Shown in pieces: positions 1-8,267 of a DNA stretch of 55,172 nt. A model generated the notes under the pieces. The model had not been told where the DNA came from and searched no databases. It was given only the letters and a program-made list of their open reading frames with translations. The position numbers and the translations under genes were made by a program. The stretch comes from CAZFPT01 sp046541875 (lineage in GTDB: Bacteria; Planctomycetota; Phycisphaerae; SM23-33): NCBI GenBank assembly GCA_046541875.1, contig JBKHCL010000008.1:1-55172 (forward strand), in the 5' to 3' direction. Within the stretch, counting starts at the first letter, position 1, and every line of letters begins with the position of its first letter.

Positions 1-4
1 CATC

Positions 5-28
5 CCCCACCTGACGGTGGGGCTTTTT
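5..28 (+). terminator. Intrinsic terminator of a gene left of the window
   Basis: A 7-bp stem (CCCCACC at 5-11, GGTGGGG at 16-22) closes a TGAC loop and is followed by C and five T on the plus strand. The T-run lies only on this strand, so it would stop transcription entering from the left of the window, convergent with rplQ. Confidence 0.75.
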
Positions 29-29
29 C

Positions 30-78
30 GTAGCATGGGCTTCCAACCATGCAGCCACAACCTGGAAGGCCGGGCTAC
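30..78. repeat. REP-like imperfect palindrome
   Basis: Left arm GTAGCATGGGCTTCCA (30-45) and right arm TGGAAGGCCGGGCTAC (63-78) are inverted copies matching at 13 of 16 positions around a 17-base loop. The same arm sequences recur at 50918-50994, so this looks like a dispersed intergenic repeat and not a private terminator. Confidence 0.5.
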
Positions 79-142
79 GCGAAATCGCAGGGCCGGCGAG
101 AACCCGACGGGCGCCGGCGAGAACCCACTCCGCGGAGAATGA

Positions 143-176
143 CGAAGGCCCGCACGCGGGAGCATGCAGGCCTTCG
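143..176 (-). terminator. Possible rplQ terminator hairpin
   Basis: CGAAGGCC (143-150) and GGCCTTCG (169-176) form an 8-bp stem with an 18-base loop, about 30 bases after the rplQ stop. On the minus strand it is followed only by TCATTCTCC, a poor T-tract, so termination is uncertain. Confidence 0.35.
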
Positions 177-204
177 GAAATTCTGCGCCAAGCTCGAAGA
201 GCGC

Positions 205-882
205 TTACTCTTCCTTCTTGTCCTCTTCGTCGGACGCTTCTTCTTCGCTGGTTTGTTCGCCGGCTGGGGCTTCTGTTTCTTCAGCCTCGGTTCCCTCGGC
301 GGGCGTCTCTTCGGCGGGTTCCTCGGGCGCCTCGGCCTCGGTCTGTGCGGGGGCTTCTTCGACGGCCGTCGCTGTTTCGACGCCACCGGCCGCTTCAAGT
401 CGCTTGGCGGCTCGCTTGCGGCGGCGGGAGGTCTTGCGGGGTTCGTCGCTGCCTTCGGCGCCGCTTTCCTCGACCAACTGGAGGATCACCTGCTTGCCGG
501 CGTCGCCGATGCGGCGGTCCGCCAGCCTGATGATGCGGGTGTAGCCGCCGTCGCGATCGGTGTACCTAGGGGCGATCTCGTCAAAGAGCTTCTGAACGAC
601 CGTGCCCCGCCCGTCCTTGTACCAGCGGTAGTCGCTCTCGGCCTTGTCCTTCTCGCCGATCTTGCGCGACTGGAGCTTCTGGACGACGCGTCGCCGCGCC
701 GCCAGGTCGCCCTTCTTGGCGATCGTGATCAGCTTCTCGACGAACCGGCGGAGTTCCTTGGCCTTGGCCTCGGTGGTGCGGATCGCGCCGTGCTCGAACA
801 GCGAACCGGCCATGTTGCGCCGCATCGCGATGCGGTGGCTCGTCGATCGGCTCAGCTGTTTTCCCATTATGCGGTGACGCAT
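205..882 (-). CDS. rplQ: Large-subunit ribosomal protein L17
   Basis: L17 of the 50S subunit, last gene of the alpha operon, 90 bases after rpoA. The N-terminal half has the L17 signature (MRHRIMGKQLSRSTSHRIAM, then the FVEKLITIAKKGDLAARR region). At 225 residues it is about 100 longer than usual L17 (117-130 residues). From about residue 139 the extra part is first basic (RKTSRRRKRAAKR) and then almost entirely Glu, Ala, Pro and Thr, ending EEDKKEE; it is probably disordered. Identity is clear; the role of the tail is unknown. Confidence 0.97.
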   Translation of the reverse strand: MRHRIMGKQLSRSTSHRIAMRRNMAGSLFEHGAIRTTEAKAKELRRFVEKLITIAKKGDLAARRRVVQKLQSRKIGEKDKAESDYRWYKDGRGTVVQKLFDEIAPRYTDRDGGYTRIIRLADRRIGDAGKQVILQLVEESGAEGSDEPRKTSRRRKRAAKRLEAAGGVETATAVEEAPAQTEAEAPEEPAEETPAEGTEAEETEAPAGEQTSEEEASDEEDKKEE

Positions 883-972
883 GGTTCTACCTTCGTGTCA
901 CAGTGTGAATGCATCGGTGTCGGAAACAAATGCCCGCCGATTCCACAACGGCCCCGGCGGGCGACAAAAATA

Positions 973-1989
973 CTACTCTTCGATTTCGACCATCTGACCT
1001 TCCGGCAGCGGGACGTTCATCCCCAGCGAGAGGCCAATGTCCTGCAACTTACGCTTCACCTCGCGAAGCGACGTCTTGCCGAACGAACGAATCTTCAGCA
1101 GGTCCGCCTCGGCAAAGTTCACCAACTGCCCGACGGTCTCGATCTTCGCCGATTCCAGGCAGTTGTTCGCACGCACGCTGAGCTCCAGCTCCTGCACGGA
1201 CATGTCCAGCTTCTCCTGCAGTTCGCTGTCCACGTCGCTGCCGACATCTTCGGTGGTCGACTCGACGATCTGCTCGCCCAGTTCGAAATACTGCACGAAC
1301 GGGTTGAGGTGCTTGCGGAGAATCTTGGCGGCCTCCACCATCGCCATCTCGGGCGTGATGGTTCCGTTGGTCCAGACCTCCAGCACCAGCCGATCGTAGT
1401 TGGTCTTCTGCCCGACGCGGGTGTCCTGCGTGTTGTACCGCACGCGGGATACCGGCGAGAACGTCGCGTCCACATGGATCACGCCGTGCTCGTGGTCCTC
1501 GTCCGGATCGACCAGTTCCTCGGCCGGGACGTACCCGCGGCCGGTTTCGACGGTCATCTCGATGTCGAACGGGACGTTGTCGGTCAGCGTCGCCAGCACC
1601 AGATCGCCGTTGATGATCTCGACGCTCGGGTCGCATTCGATCATGTCGGCCGTCACGGGCCCCTTGACCTCACTGTGCAAGCGAAGGGTCTGAGGCTCGT
1701 CGGTGTGGGATTTCACCACCAGCGTCTTGATGTTCAGAATGATGTCGGTGACATCTTCCAGAACGCCCGGGAGGGACATGAATTCATGATCCGCCCCGGA
1801 GATCCGCACGCTGGTGACGGCGGCACCTTCCAGACTGCTGAGGAGAATGCGCCGCAGTGCATTCCCCACCGTGGTTCCAAATCCGCGTTCGAACGGTTCC
1901 ACCATGAACCGGCCGTACGTCGGGGTCGATATTTCCTGCTCGTTAATCACCCGTGTGGGCAATTCCAGGCCACGCCACCTGATTCGCAT
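973..1989 (-). CDS. rpoA: RNA polymerase alpha subunit
   Basis: Alpha subunit that nucleates core RNA polymerase assembly and contacts UP elements and activators. The 338 residues match the family length (329 in E. coli). The N-terminal dimerisation domain shows FERGFGTTVGNALRRILLSS, and the C-terminal domain shows the helix-hairpin-helix region NCLESAKIETVGQLVNFAE followed by SFGKTSLREVKRKL. It lies 60 bases after rpsD and 90 before rplQ, the standard alpha-operon position. Confidence 0.98.
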   Translation of the reverse strand: MRIRWRGLELPTRVINEQEISTPTYGRFMVEPFERGFGTTVGNALRRILLSSLEGAAVTSVRISGADHEFMSLPGVLEDVTDIILNIKTLVVKSHTDEPQTLRLHSEVKGPVTADMIECDPSVEIINGDLVLATLTDNVPFDIEMTVETGRGYVPAEELVDPDEDHEHGVIHVDATFSPVSRVRYNTQDTRVGQKTNYDRLVLEVWTNGTITPEMAMVEAAKILRKHLNPFVQYFELGEQIVESTTEDVGSDVDSELQEKLDMSVQELELSVRANNCLESAKIETVGQLVNFAEADLLKIRSFGKTSLREVKRKLQDIGLSLGMNVPLPEGQMVEIEE

Positions 1990-2049
1990 TGATTTTGCCT
2001 CCGTCCTGGTCAGGACTGTTCTGTTCGTTGAGCCCGTGGGCGAAAATCG

Positions 2050-2670
2050 TCAGCGGCTGCAGAACTCGATAATCAACTGCATCTCGACGGGAATGAGGAT
2101 GTCCTCTCTCGTCGGCAGCGCGAGTATCTCGCCTTCCATCTTGGGCAGGTCGAGATTCAGCCAGTTCTGCACGTGTGGGTCGCCAAGTTCCTCCAGACGG
2201 GAGCGGATAAGCGCCCGCGACCGGTCGGAGTCCTTGACGGTGATCTTGTCGCCGACTTCGACGAGGTAGCTGGGCACGTTCAGTCGACGTCCGTTGACGT
2301 AGATGTGCCCGTGGACCACCGTCTGCCTGGAGGCCGCCCGCGACTGCCCGAAACCGAGCTTGTAGATCACGTTATCCAGGCGGCGTTCCAGCAGTTGCAG
2401 CAACGCGGCGCCCGTGTCGCCTTTCATGCGACTGGCCTTGCGATACAGGTTCATGAACTGACGGTCACGGATCCCGTAGTATCGTTTCAGTTTCTGCTTC
2501 TCGCGAAGGCGGGCACCGTAATCGCTGCGTCGCCCTCGGCGCCAGTGGTGCATGCCCGGCGGCTGCATTCGCCGCTCAAGCTTGCCGCTCTCCGAGCGTG
2601 CACCTTTGAGCATCAGGTTGATGCCCTCACGCCGGCTGAGCCTGTCTTTGGGTCCGGTATAGCGTCCCAT
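2050..2670 (-). CDS. rpsD: Small-subunit ribosomal protein S4
   Basis: Primary 16S rRNA binder; in other bacteria it also autoregulates the alpha operon. The chosen start gives MGRYTGPKDRLSRREG and 206 residues, as in E. coli. The frame stays open upstream to 2751, but that would overlap the end of rpsK. It lacks the N-terminal zinc cysteines (C-minus form). The S4 RNA-binding domain is visible at SRAASRQTVVHGHIYVNGRR. Confidence 0.97.
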   Translation of the reverse strand: MGRYTGPKDRLSRREGINLMLKGARSESGKLERRMQPPGMHHWRRGRRSDYGARLREKQKLKRYYGIRDRQFMNLYRKASRMKGDTGAALLQLLERRLDNVIYKLGFGQSRAASRQTVVHGHIYVNGRRLNVPSYLVEVGDKITVKDSDRSRALIRSRLEELGDPHVQNWLNLDLPKMEGEILALPTREDILIPVEMQLIIEFCSR

Positions 2671-2720
2671 GTATCCTGCGCTCCTCTGGATCTCGGGTCG
2701 GGGAGTCTGTGTTCTCTCGG

Positions 2721-3122
2721 TTAGACGCGGCGCTTCTTGCGAGGCCGACATCCGTTGTGGGGAATGGGCGTGATGTCCTCGATGGAGAGGATCTTCAGCC
2801 CGGCCGCCTGCATGGCGGTGACGGCGCCTTCGCGTCCGCCGCCCGGTCCGTTGACCTTTACTTCCACCTCGTTGACTCCCATCTTCTTCACTCTGTTCGC
2901 CGCCGACTGGGCGGCACGCTGTGCGGCAAACGGGGTGCTCTTGCGCGACCCCTTAAAGCCGTTCGTGCCGGCCGACTCGACCGCGAGCGTGTCGCCGTTC
3001 ATGTCGGTAATCGCCACCAGCGTGTTGTTGAACGAGGCCTTGACGTACACCACCGCGCGGGAGATGTTGCGTCGGACCTTCTTGCTCTTGCTCTTGCCTT
3101 TGGGCTTGCGTTGCTGGGCCAT
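2721..3122 (-). CDS. rpsK: Small-subunit ribosomal protein S11
   Basis: Platform protein of the 30S subunit. 133 residues; conserved core AYVKASFNNTLVAITD-like segment (here VVYVKASFNNTLVAITDMNG), GPGGGREGAV, and the invariant C-terminus PHNGCRPRKKRRV. It starts 3 bases after the rpsM stop, so the two are translationally linked. Confidence 0.98.
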   Translation of the reverse strand: MAQQRKPKGKSKSKKVRRNISRAVVYVKASFNNTLVAITDMNGDTLAVESAGTNGFKGSRKSTPFAAQRAAQSAANRVKKMGVNEVEVKVNGPGGGREGAVTAMQAAGLKILSIEDITPIPHNGCRPRKKRRV

Positions 3123-3125
3123 CGT

Positions 3126-3509
3126 TTAACGCATCTCCTTGACCGACTTCTTGCCCGCGACGGTCTTGCGGGGGCCCTTGCGGGTTCGGGCGTTGGTCTT
3201 GGTCCGCTGACCATTGGCGGGAAGCCCGCGACGATGGCGCATCCCGCGGTAGCAGCTGATCTGCCGAAGTCGCTGGATGTTCTGGGACAACTGACGACGC
3301 AACGTGCCCTCGATCATGTAATCCTCGTCGAGGATTCCCGCGATCCGGGACAGCTGATCTTCGGTCAGTTCCTTCGCCCGGACCTGCGGGTCCAGGTCGG
3401 CCTTTCCGCAGATATCCTCTGCGAACTTCGGTCCGATCCCGTAAATGTACCGCAACGCGATACGGATCGGCTTGTTATCCGGAATGTCAACACCTGCAAT
3501 ACGCGGCAT
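3126..3509 (-). CDS. rpsM: Small-subunit ribosomal protein S13
   Basis: Head protein of the 30S subunit that contacts the P-site tRNA and the 50S subunit. 127 residues starting MPRIAGVDIPDNKPIRIALR, with the helix-two-turn-helix and the basic RHRRGLPANGQRTKTNARTR tail that reaches the P site. It sits between rpmJ (17 bases) and rpsK (3 bases). Confidence 0.98.
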   Translation of the reverse strand: MPRIAGVDIPDNKPIRIALRYIYGIGPKFAEDICGKADLDPQVRAKELTEDQLSRIAGILDEDYMIEGTLRRQLSQNIQRLRQISCYRGMRHRRGLPANGQRTKTNARTRKGPRKTVAGKKSVKEMR

Positions 3510-3526
3510 TCAACTGTCTCCTGCAG

Positions 3527-3640
3527 CTAACCTTGACGCTGCTTATGCTTCGGATTCGTGCAGATCACCCGCACCACGCCTTTGCGGCGGATTACGCGGC
3601 AATTCTCACAGATTCGTTTGACCGATGCTCGAACTTTCAT
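3527..3640 (-). CDS. rpmJ: Large-subunit ribosomal protein L36 (zinc form)
   Basis: A 37-residue gene read directly from the sequence: it begins MKVRASVKRICENCRVIRRK and ends ICTNPKHKQRQG. Cys11, Cys14, Cys27 and His32 are the four zinc ligands, so this is the C-plus form. It lies between map and rpsM, where infA plus rpmJ usually stand; no infA is present in the 43 bases before it. Confidence 0.97.
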   Translation of the reverse strand: MKVRASVKRICENCRVIRRKGVVRVICTNPKHKQRQG

Positions 3641-3683
3641 GATGCACCTCGCAGCCCCACCGGGGCCGATCTCGTCGTCCTGT

Positions 3684-4472
3684 CTATTCCTCGTCGTCGC
3701 CGGTCAGAACCGCAACGCCGTCTTCCACGATCGCCAGGGTGTGCTCAAAGTGAGCACTGGGCTTACCGTCCTGCGTCAGGATGGTCCACCCGTCCGGGCC
3801 ATATTCCGTGCGGTACGTGCCCGCATTGACCATCGGTTCCACCGCAATCACCAGACCCGGCCTCAACGGGATATCCCGCATCCGCAGGTCCCGCGATACA
3901 TAGTTGGGAACCTTCGGGTCCTCGTGCATCTCCCGGCCGATGCCATGTCCAACGAACTCGCGGACCACCGAGAAGCCTTCGCCCTCGACGTATTCCTGCA
4001 TCGCACGGGCCACGTTGCTCCATACTTCGCCCGGGCGGGACATCGTCACGGCAATGCCCAAGGCGTTCCGCGTGACGCTCACAAGCCGGCGGGTTTCCTC
4101 ATCCACCGCACCGACCGCGAACGTCTCAGCCGCGTCGCCGCACCAGCCATCCAACTCCACGCCGAAATCCACACTCACGATGTCGCCGTCCTCGACCACG
4201 ATATCGTCGGACGGAATCCCGTGCACGATCTGCTCGTTGATCGATGAGCAGATATTGCCCGGAAACGGTTCCCCGCCGGAGGGGCTGGGTACGCCCTTGA
4301 ACAGGCATCGCGCCCCGGCCTCGGTGCAGATCCGCTCGGCTTCGTCGTCCAGTTCTTTGGTTGTCACGCCCGGAGCGATTATCTCGCCCAGACGGTTCAG
4401 CACGCGCCGAACCACCCGTCCGCTCTTGCGCATCCGCTCGATCTGTTCGGGTGTTTTCAGCTTGACCGCCAC
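3684..4472 (-). CDS. map: Methionine aminopeptidase, type I
   Basis: Removes the initiator methionine from new proteins. The GTG start at 4472 gives VAVKLKTPEQIERMRKSGRV and 262 residues; GAAGGA lies 9 bases upstream, and a longer frame would run into adk. Metal-ligand motifs of family M24 are present: DFGVELDGWCGDAAETF (two Asp), VGHGIGREMHEDP (His), IAVEPMV (Glu) and AHFEHTLAI (Glu). It is 17 bases from adk, in the secY-adk-map arrangement common in bacteria. Confidence 0.96.
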   Translation of the reverse strand: MAVKLKTPEQIERMRKSGRVVRRVLNRLGEIIAPGVTTKELDDEAERICTEAGARCLFKGVPSPSGGEPFPGNICSSINEQIVHGIPSDDIVVEDGDIVSVDFGVELDGWCGDAAETFAVGAVDEETRRLVSVTRNALGIAVTMSRPGEVWSNVARAMQEYVEGEGFSVVREFVGHGIGREMHEDPKVPNYVSRDLRMRDIPLRPGLVIAVEPMVNAGTYRTEYGPDGWTILTQDGKPSAHFEHTLAIVEDGVAVLTGDDEE

Positions 4473-4489
4473 GTGCCTGCGTCCTTCGT

Positions 4490-5146
4490 CTACTGTAACG
4501 ACCGCACCGCGGCAATCATCGCCTCGGCGACCTTCTCCGGGGTCCGCGAACCGTCCACCTCGATCACCTTGGCCGAACCGGCCTGGCGATAGTAGGCGAT
4601 GACCGGCTGGGTCTGGGCGTAGTACGTCGCCAGACGCTCGCGGACGGTGGCTTCCTGATCGTCGCTGCGCTGCGTCAGCGTCGCGCCGCAGTTGTCGCAC
4701 TGCTCACCCTTGGCCGACGGAATATATTTAACGTGGAACGCCTTGCCACACTCCGGACAGCTGCGCCGTCCGGTGATGCGCTCGACGATCTCTTCGTCCC
4801 GGGCCGTGATGACCACCACCGCATCCAGCGGCGTGCCCGCCTCGGCCAACTGCTTATCCAGCGCCTCGGCCTGGGCGACGGTTCGGGGGAACCCGTCCAG
4901 CATCAGCCCCGCGTCGCTGTCGGCATTCCGGATCGCTTTGGCCATCATCTCCACAACGATCTCGTCGGGCACGAGCTTGCCGGCGTTCATGTACTCAGCG
5001 AGCTTCTCGCCCAGATCCGAACCGCTGGCCTTCTCCGCGCGGAAAATGTCGCCGCTGGAGAGGTGCGTCATGCCGAACTCGTCGACCAGTTTCTTCGCCT
5101 GGGTGCCTTTGCCGGCTCCGGGCGGTCCCATCAGTACGATTCTCAT
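4490..5146 (-). CDS. adk: Adenylate kinase with zinc LID
   Basis: Interconverts ATP plus AMP with 2 ADP. The P-loop GPPGAGKGT begins at residue 7 and the NMP-binding segment LSSGDIFR follows. The LID carries CPECGK and CDNC, a four-Cys zinc site of the kind found in Gram-positive enzymes, so this is the long, zinc-bearing form (218 residues). The start overlaps the secY stop by 4 bases, which implies coupled translation. Confidence 0.97.
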   Translation of the reverse strand: MRIVLMGPPGAGKGTQAKKLVDEFGMTHLSSGDIFRAEKASGSDLGEKLAEYMNAGKLVPDEIVVEMMAKAIRNADSDAGLMLDGFPRTVAQAEALDKQLAEAGTPLDAVVVITARDEEIVERITGRRSCPECGKAFHVKYIPSAKGEQCDNCGATLTQRSDDQEATVRERLATYYAQTQPVIAYYRQAGSAKVIEVDGSRTPEKVAEAMIAAVRSLQ

Positions 5147-6735
5147 CCGCGGGGTCCCTTGATCCGGGAACTTCCGCCCAGGAAGCCCCCGTAGTTTCGC
5201 ATCACCAGGTTCGCTTCAATTCGCTGTACCACGTCCAGTCCGACCGAGACCATAATCAGCAGACCCGTTCCGCCGAGGAACGCCGAGATGCTGAACGGAA
5301 TCTGCATCACGCGGTTGACCACCGTGGGAAACACGGCGATCGCCGCCAGGAAGGCAGCTCCGCAGTAGGTGATCCGCTCCATCACGCGCTCCAGGTACTC
5401 CGCGGTCCGCTTGCCGGGGCGAAGTCCGGGGATGAAGTGTCCCTGGTCCCGCAACTGGTTGGCCATCTCCTTCGGGCGGAACTGGACGGTCGTCCAGAAA
5501 TACGCGAAGAAGAAGATCATGATAATGTAAATCACATTGTATGTGTAGCTCCCCATCTCAAAAGCGTCCGCCAATGTCCGCAGCGTCGCCGCGAACCATC
5601 CACCGCTCGCGCCCCACGCCGATCGCAGGTAGCGGAAGATCATGCCCGGAAAAATCATCAGCGACGAGGCGAAGATGATCGGCATCACGCCGCCGTGGTT
5701 CACGCGGAGGGGCATGTAATGACGCTGGCCGCCATACACGCGTCGGCCTCGGGTGTGCTTGGCCTGCTGGATGGGGATCCGTCGCTGACCCTGCGTGATG
5801 AGGATCGCCCCGGCGATGACCAGCACGAACATCGTCGCGAGCACCACCAGTGCCAGCGGGCCGATCTTGTCGGCACCGGCGCCCATGTCCAGGGTGAAAC
5901 GGCGGGACAGATCGACCACCGCTCCGGGCATGCGGGCCACGATGCCCGCCATGATCAGCAGACTGATCCCGTTGCCGATTCCGTATTCGTCGATCTGCTC
6001 GCCCAGCCACATCATGAACACCGTGCCGGCCGTCATGCCCAGCACGCCGACGAAGAACACCATCGTCGGATTCACTTCCGGGTAGAGCATCCTGCTGTTG
6101 ATCAGGTAGTACATCCAGCCAATGCCCTGAACCAGGCACAGCAGGACGGTTCCATAACGGGTGTATTCCTGGATCTTCCGCTGACCGGCGGGGCCTTCCT
6201 TCTGGAGCTTCTCCAGCTTCGGCCAGACCGTCGTCAGCAGCTGCATGATAATCGAGGCGGAAATGTAGGGCATGATGCCCAACCCGAACAGGGTGGACTT
6301 GCCCAGGTTACCACCGGTGAACATGCTCAGGTACGTCAACGCCTCACCGAAGACTCCCCCCTGCCCGCCGGCACGGGACAACAGCTCGGCCACTTTTGCC
6401 TGGTCAAGCCCGGGAAGCGGAACCCAGAAACCCACGCGATAGATGCACAACAACCCCAGCGTGAATCCCAGCTTGTTGAGCAGTTCGGGGATGGAGAAGA
6501 TATTCTCCAGCGATCGCTTCATGCTGGACTGCGACAGGATGGCCCAGTAATAGCCTCCCGCCAGCAGCAGCCCGACCGCCACCTTCAGCAGGGGCGCGAC
6601 CACGTCCATGCCCTGGACCGCAGCGCCCGTCCCGAAGCCGACCTGCGTGACACCAATCACGCCCTCGGCTGCAAGGTACAGAGCGCCGCCAAGCATGACG
6701 ATGCCAACAACAATCTGGAATAGCCGGAATCTCAT
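5143..6735 (-). CDS. secY: Protein translocase subunit SecY, N-terminally extended
   Basis: Channel subunit of the SecYEG translocon. From about residue 72 it is canonical (SMKRSLENIFSIPELLNKLG, later GVMPIIFASSLM and GTGLLIMVSVGLDVVQRIEA). The 530 residues exceed the usual 430-450. The first 71 residues add two hydrophobic segments (about 6-24 and 45-67) before the normal first cytosolic helix. The frame upstream of Met72 has no stop, and the distal ATG has GGGAAGG 10 bases upstream, so the extension looks real; a start at 6522 (Met72) is the alternative. It lies 42 bases after rplO and overlaps adk. Confidence 0.94.
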   Translation of the reverse strand: MRFRLFQIVVGIVMLGGALYLAAEGVIGVTQVGFGTGAAVQGMDVVAPLLKVAVGLLLAGGYYWAILSQSSMKRSLENIFSIPELLNKLGFTLGLLCIYRVGFWVPLPGLDQAKVAELLSRAGGQGGVFGEALTYLSMFTGGNLGKSTLFGLGIMPYISASIIMQLLTTVWPKLEKLQKEGPAGQRKIQEYTRYGTVLLCLVQGIGWMYYLINSRMLYPEVNPTMVFFVGVLGMTAGTVFMMWLGEQIDEYGIGNGISLLIMAGIVARMPGAVVDLSRRFTLDMGAGADKIGPLALVVLATMFVLVIAGAILITQGQRRIPIQQAKHTRGRRVYGGQRHYMPLRVNHGGVMPIIFASSLMIFPGMIFRYLRSAWGASGGWFAATLRTLADAFEMGSYTYNVIYIIMIFFFAYFWTTVQFRPKEMANQLRDQGHFIPGLRPGKRTAEYLERVMERITYCGAAFLAAIAVFPTVVNRVMQIPFSISAFLGGTGLLIMVSVGLDVVQRIEANLVMRNYGGFLGGSSRIKGPRG

Positions 6736-6777
6736 CCGTTACATACCTTCCCAGGGTTCATCGCCCCAGAGGGCCTG

Positions 6778-7329
6778 TTATTCCTTCTCGCCTTCCGAGG
6801 CAGACGATTTCTCATCGTCGGTCTCGGCCTGTTCGTCCGTCGCGGGGGCCTTCTCGGCCTTGGGGCTCTCGACGGCCTGGCCGTCCGGAGTCAACGCCGA
6901 CCCGCCGGCGTCGGTAATCTTCGTGACGGCCGACTTGCTGAACTTCCCCGCCTTGACGGTCAGCTTCTTGGTCAGCTCGCCGTCGCCGAGGATCTTCACG
7001 GGCTTCTCGGCATCCCGGACAAGGCGGGCGGTGACCAGCGCGTCGATATCCACCTCCGCGCCGGACTCGAACGCCTCTTCCAGCGAGGCGATATTCACCA
7101 CCTGGTACTCTGTGCGGAAATTCTTGTTATTGAAGCCCCGCTGCGGAATCCGGGCGAGCATGGGGTTCTGTCCACCCTCGTAGCCCAGACGCTGCTTGGC
7201 GCCCGCACGCGACTTGTAGCCCTTGTGGCCTCGGCCGGAGGTCTTGCCCTTGCCGGATCCGTCGCCACGCCCGACTCGCTTGCGCTTCTTGTTCTTTCCT
7301 GCCGCCGAGAGGATCTCTTCGAGTTTCAT
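6778..7329 (-). CDS. rplO: Large-subunit ribosomal protein L15
   Basis: Late-assembly 50S protein. N-terminus shows KKRKRVGRGDGSGKGKTSGR and GGQNPMLARIPQRGF, both diagnostic. 183 residues against about 145 usually; the last 40 or so are acidic and Ser/Ala/Lys-rich (ending SASEGEKE), the same style of tail as L17 and S3. The start overlaps the rpsE stop by one base, leaving no room for rpmD (L30), which normally stands between them. Confidence 0.97.
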   Translation of the reverse strand: MKLEEILSAAGKNKKRKRVGRGDGSGKGKTSGRGHKGYKSRAGAKQRLGYEGGQNPMLARIPQRGFNNKNFRTEYQVVNIASLEEAFESGAEVDIDALVTARLVRDAEKPVKILGDGELTKKLTVKAGKFSKSAVTKITDAGGSALTPDGQAVESPKAEKAPATDEQAETDDEKSSASEGEKE

Positions 7330-7835
7330 CAGACTTTCACTCCACGCAGTTCGCTGATCTGCTCGGCCGACCGGAGCCTCAACAGCGCGTCCATGCCCGC
7401 CTTGATAAGGTTCTTCGGGCAGGTCGAGCCATACGCCTTGGTCAGCAGGTTGTGGATGCCCGCCAGTTCAAACAGCGGGGCCACCTTCTTCCCGGCGATC
7501 ACGCCGGTACCTTCACTGGCCGGGACGAGCACAATCTTGCTGGCGCCCGATCGACCGATGACCTTGTGCGGGATCGTTCCACCCTTCAGTTGGATGGGAA
7601 CCATCATCTTCTTGGCCTCGGCGATTCCCTTCTCAACGGCCTGGGGAACCTCATTGGCCTTTCCGTATCCGATACCGACGCGGCCTTTCTGGTCGCCACA
7701 AACCACCAGGGCGGCGAAGGAGAACCGGCGTCCGCCTTTGACGACCTTGGAGGTCCGGTAGATCTGGATCACATTGTCCTGGATCTCGCCGTCGCCGTCG
7801 AACCCGTCGGATAATCTTTTTCGTTGCATCGCCAC
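7329..7835 (-). CDS. rpsE: Small-subunit ribosomal protein S5
   Basis: 30S protein involved in decoding fidelity and mRNA helicase activity at the entry tunnel. GTG at 7835 is preferred because AGGAG lies 8 bases upstream; an ATG two codons later (7829) is the alternative, and anything longer overlaps rplR. The S5 double-stranded RNA-binding fold is visible at RRFSFAALVVCGDQKGRVG and GYGKANEVPQAVEKGI. 168 residues, normal length. Confidence 0.96.
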   Translation of the reverse strand: MAMQRKRLSDGFDGDGEIQDNVIQIYRTSKVVKGGRRFSFAALVVCGDQKGRVGIGYGKANEVPQAVEKGIAEAKKMMVPIQLKGGTIPHKVIGRSGASKIVLVPASEGTGVIAGKKVAPLFELAGIHNLLTKAYGSTCPKNLIKAGMDALLRLRSAEQISELRGVKV

Positions 7836-7854
7836 GATCGCTGCTCCTGTGGTT

Positions 7855-8223
7855 CTAGAATTCCAGCCCGCACTTGCGTGCCGCCTCGGCGAACTCCCGG
7901 ATGCGCCCATGGTAGGCGTATCCGTTCCGGTCAAAGACGACCCGCTTAATGCCGGCCTCAACGGCCTTGCCCGCCAGTGCCTCGCCCACCGCGCCGGCAG
8001 CGGCCTTGTTGCCGCCGTGGTCCAGCTGCTCGCGGAGCGGGCCTTCCTGGGAGCTTGCCGCCACCAGGGTCTGACCGGCCTTGTCGTTGATAATCTGGGC
8101 GTAAATGTTCTTGTTGCTTCGGAAGATCGTCAGGCGTGGCCGCTCGGCCGTCCCGGTGATCTTCTTGCGAACACGAAGCTTACGCCGCCTGCGTCTTGCG
8201 AATTTCTTCTCTATCGCCTTCAT
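7855..8223 (-). CDS. rplR: Large-subunit ribosomal protein L18
   Basis: 5S rRNA-binding protein of the central protuberance. 122 residues with a basic start (FARRRRRKLRVRKKITG), RPRLTIFRSNKNIYAQIIND and the C-terminal FDRNGYAYHGRIREFAEAAR, all typical. It lies 19 bases before rpsE and 44 after rplF. Confidence 0.97.
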   Translation of the reverse strand: MKAIEKKFARRRRRKLRVRKKITGTAERPRLTIFRSNKNIYAQIINDKAGQTLVAASSQEGPLREQLDHGGNKAAAGAVGEALAGKAVEAGIKRVVFDRNGYAYHGRIREFAEAARKCGLEF

Positions 8224-8267
8224 GGTCTCTGCTCTGCGTTGTGCGGATCCCTTGCGGGAGGTTGCGA

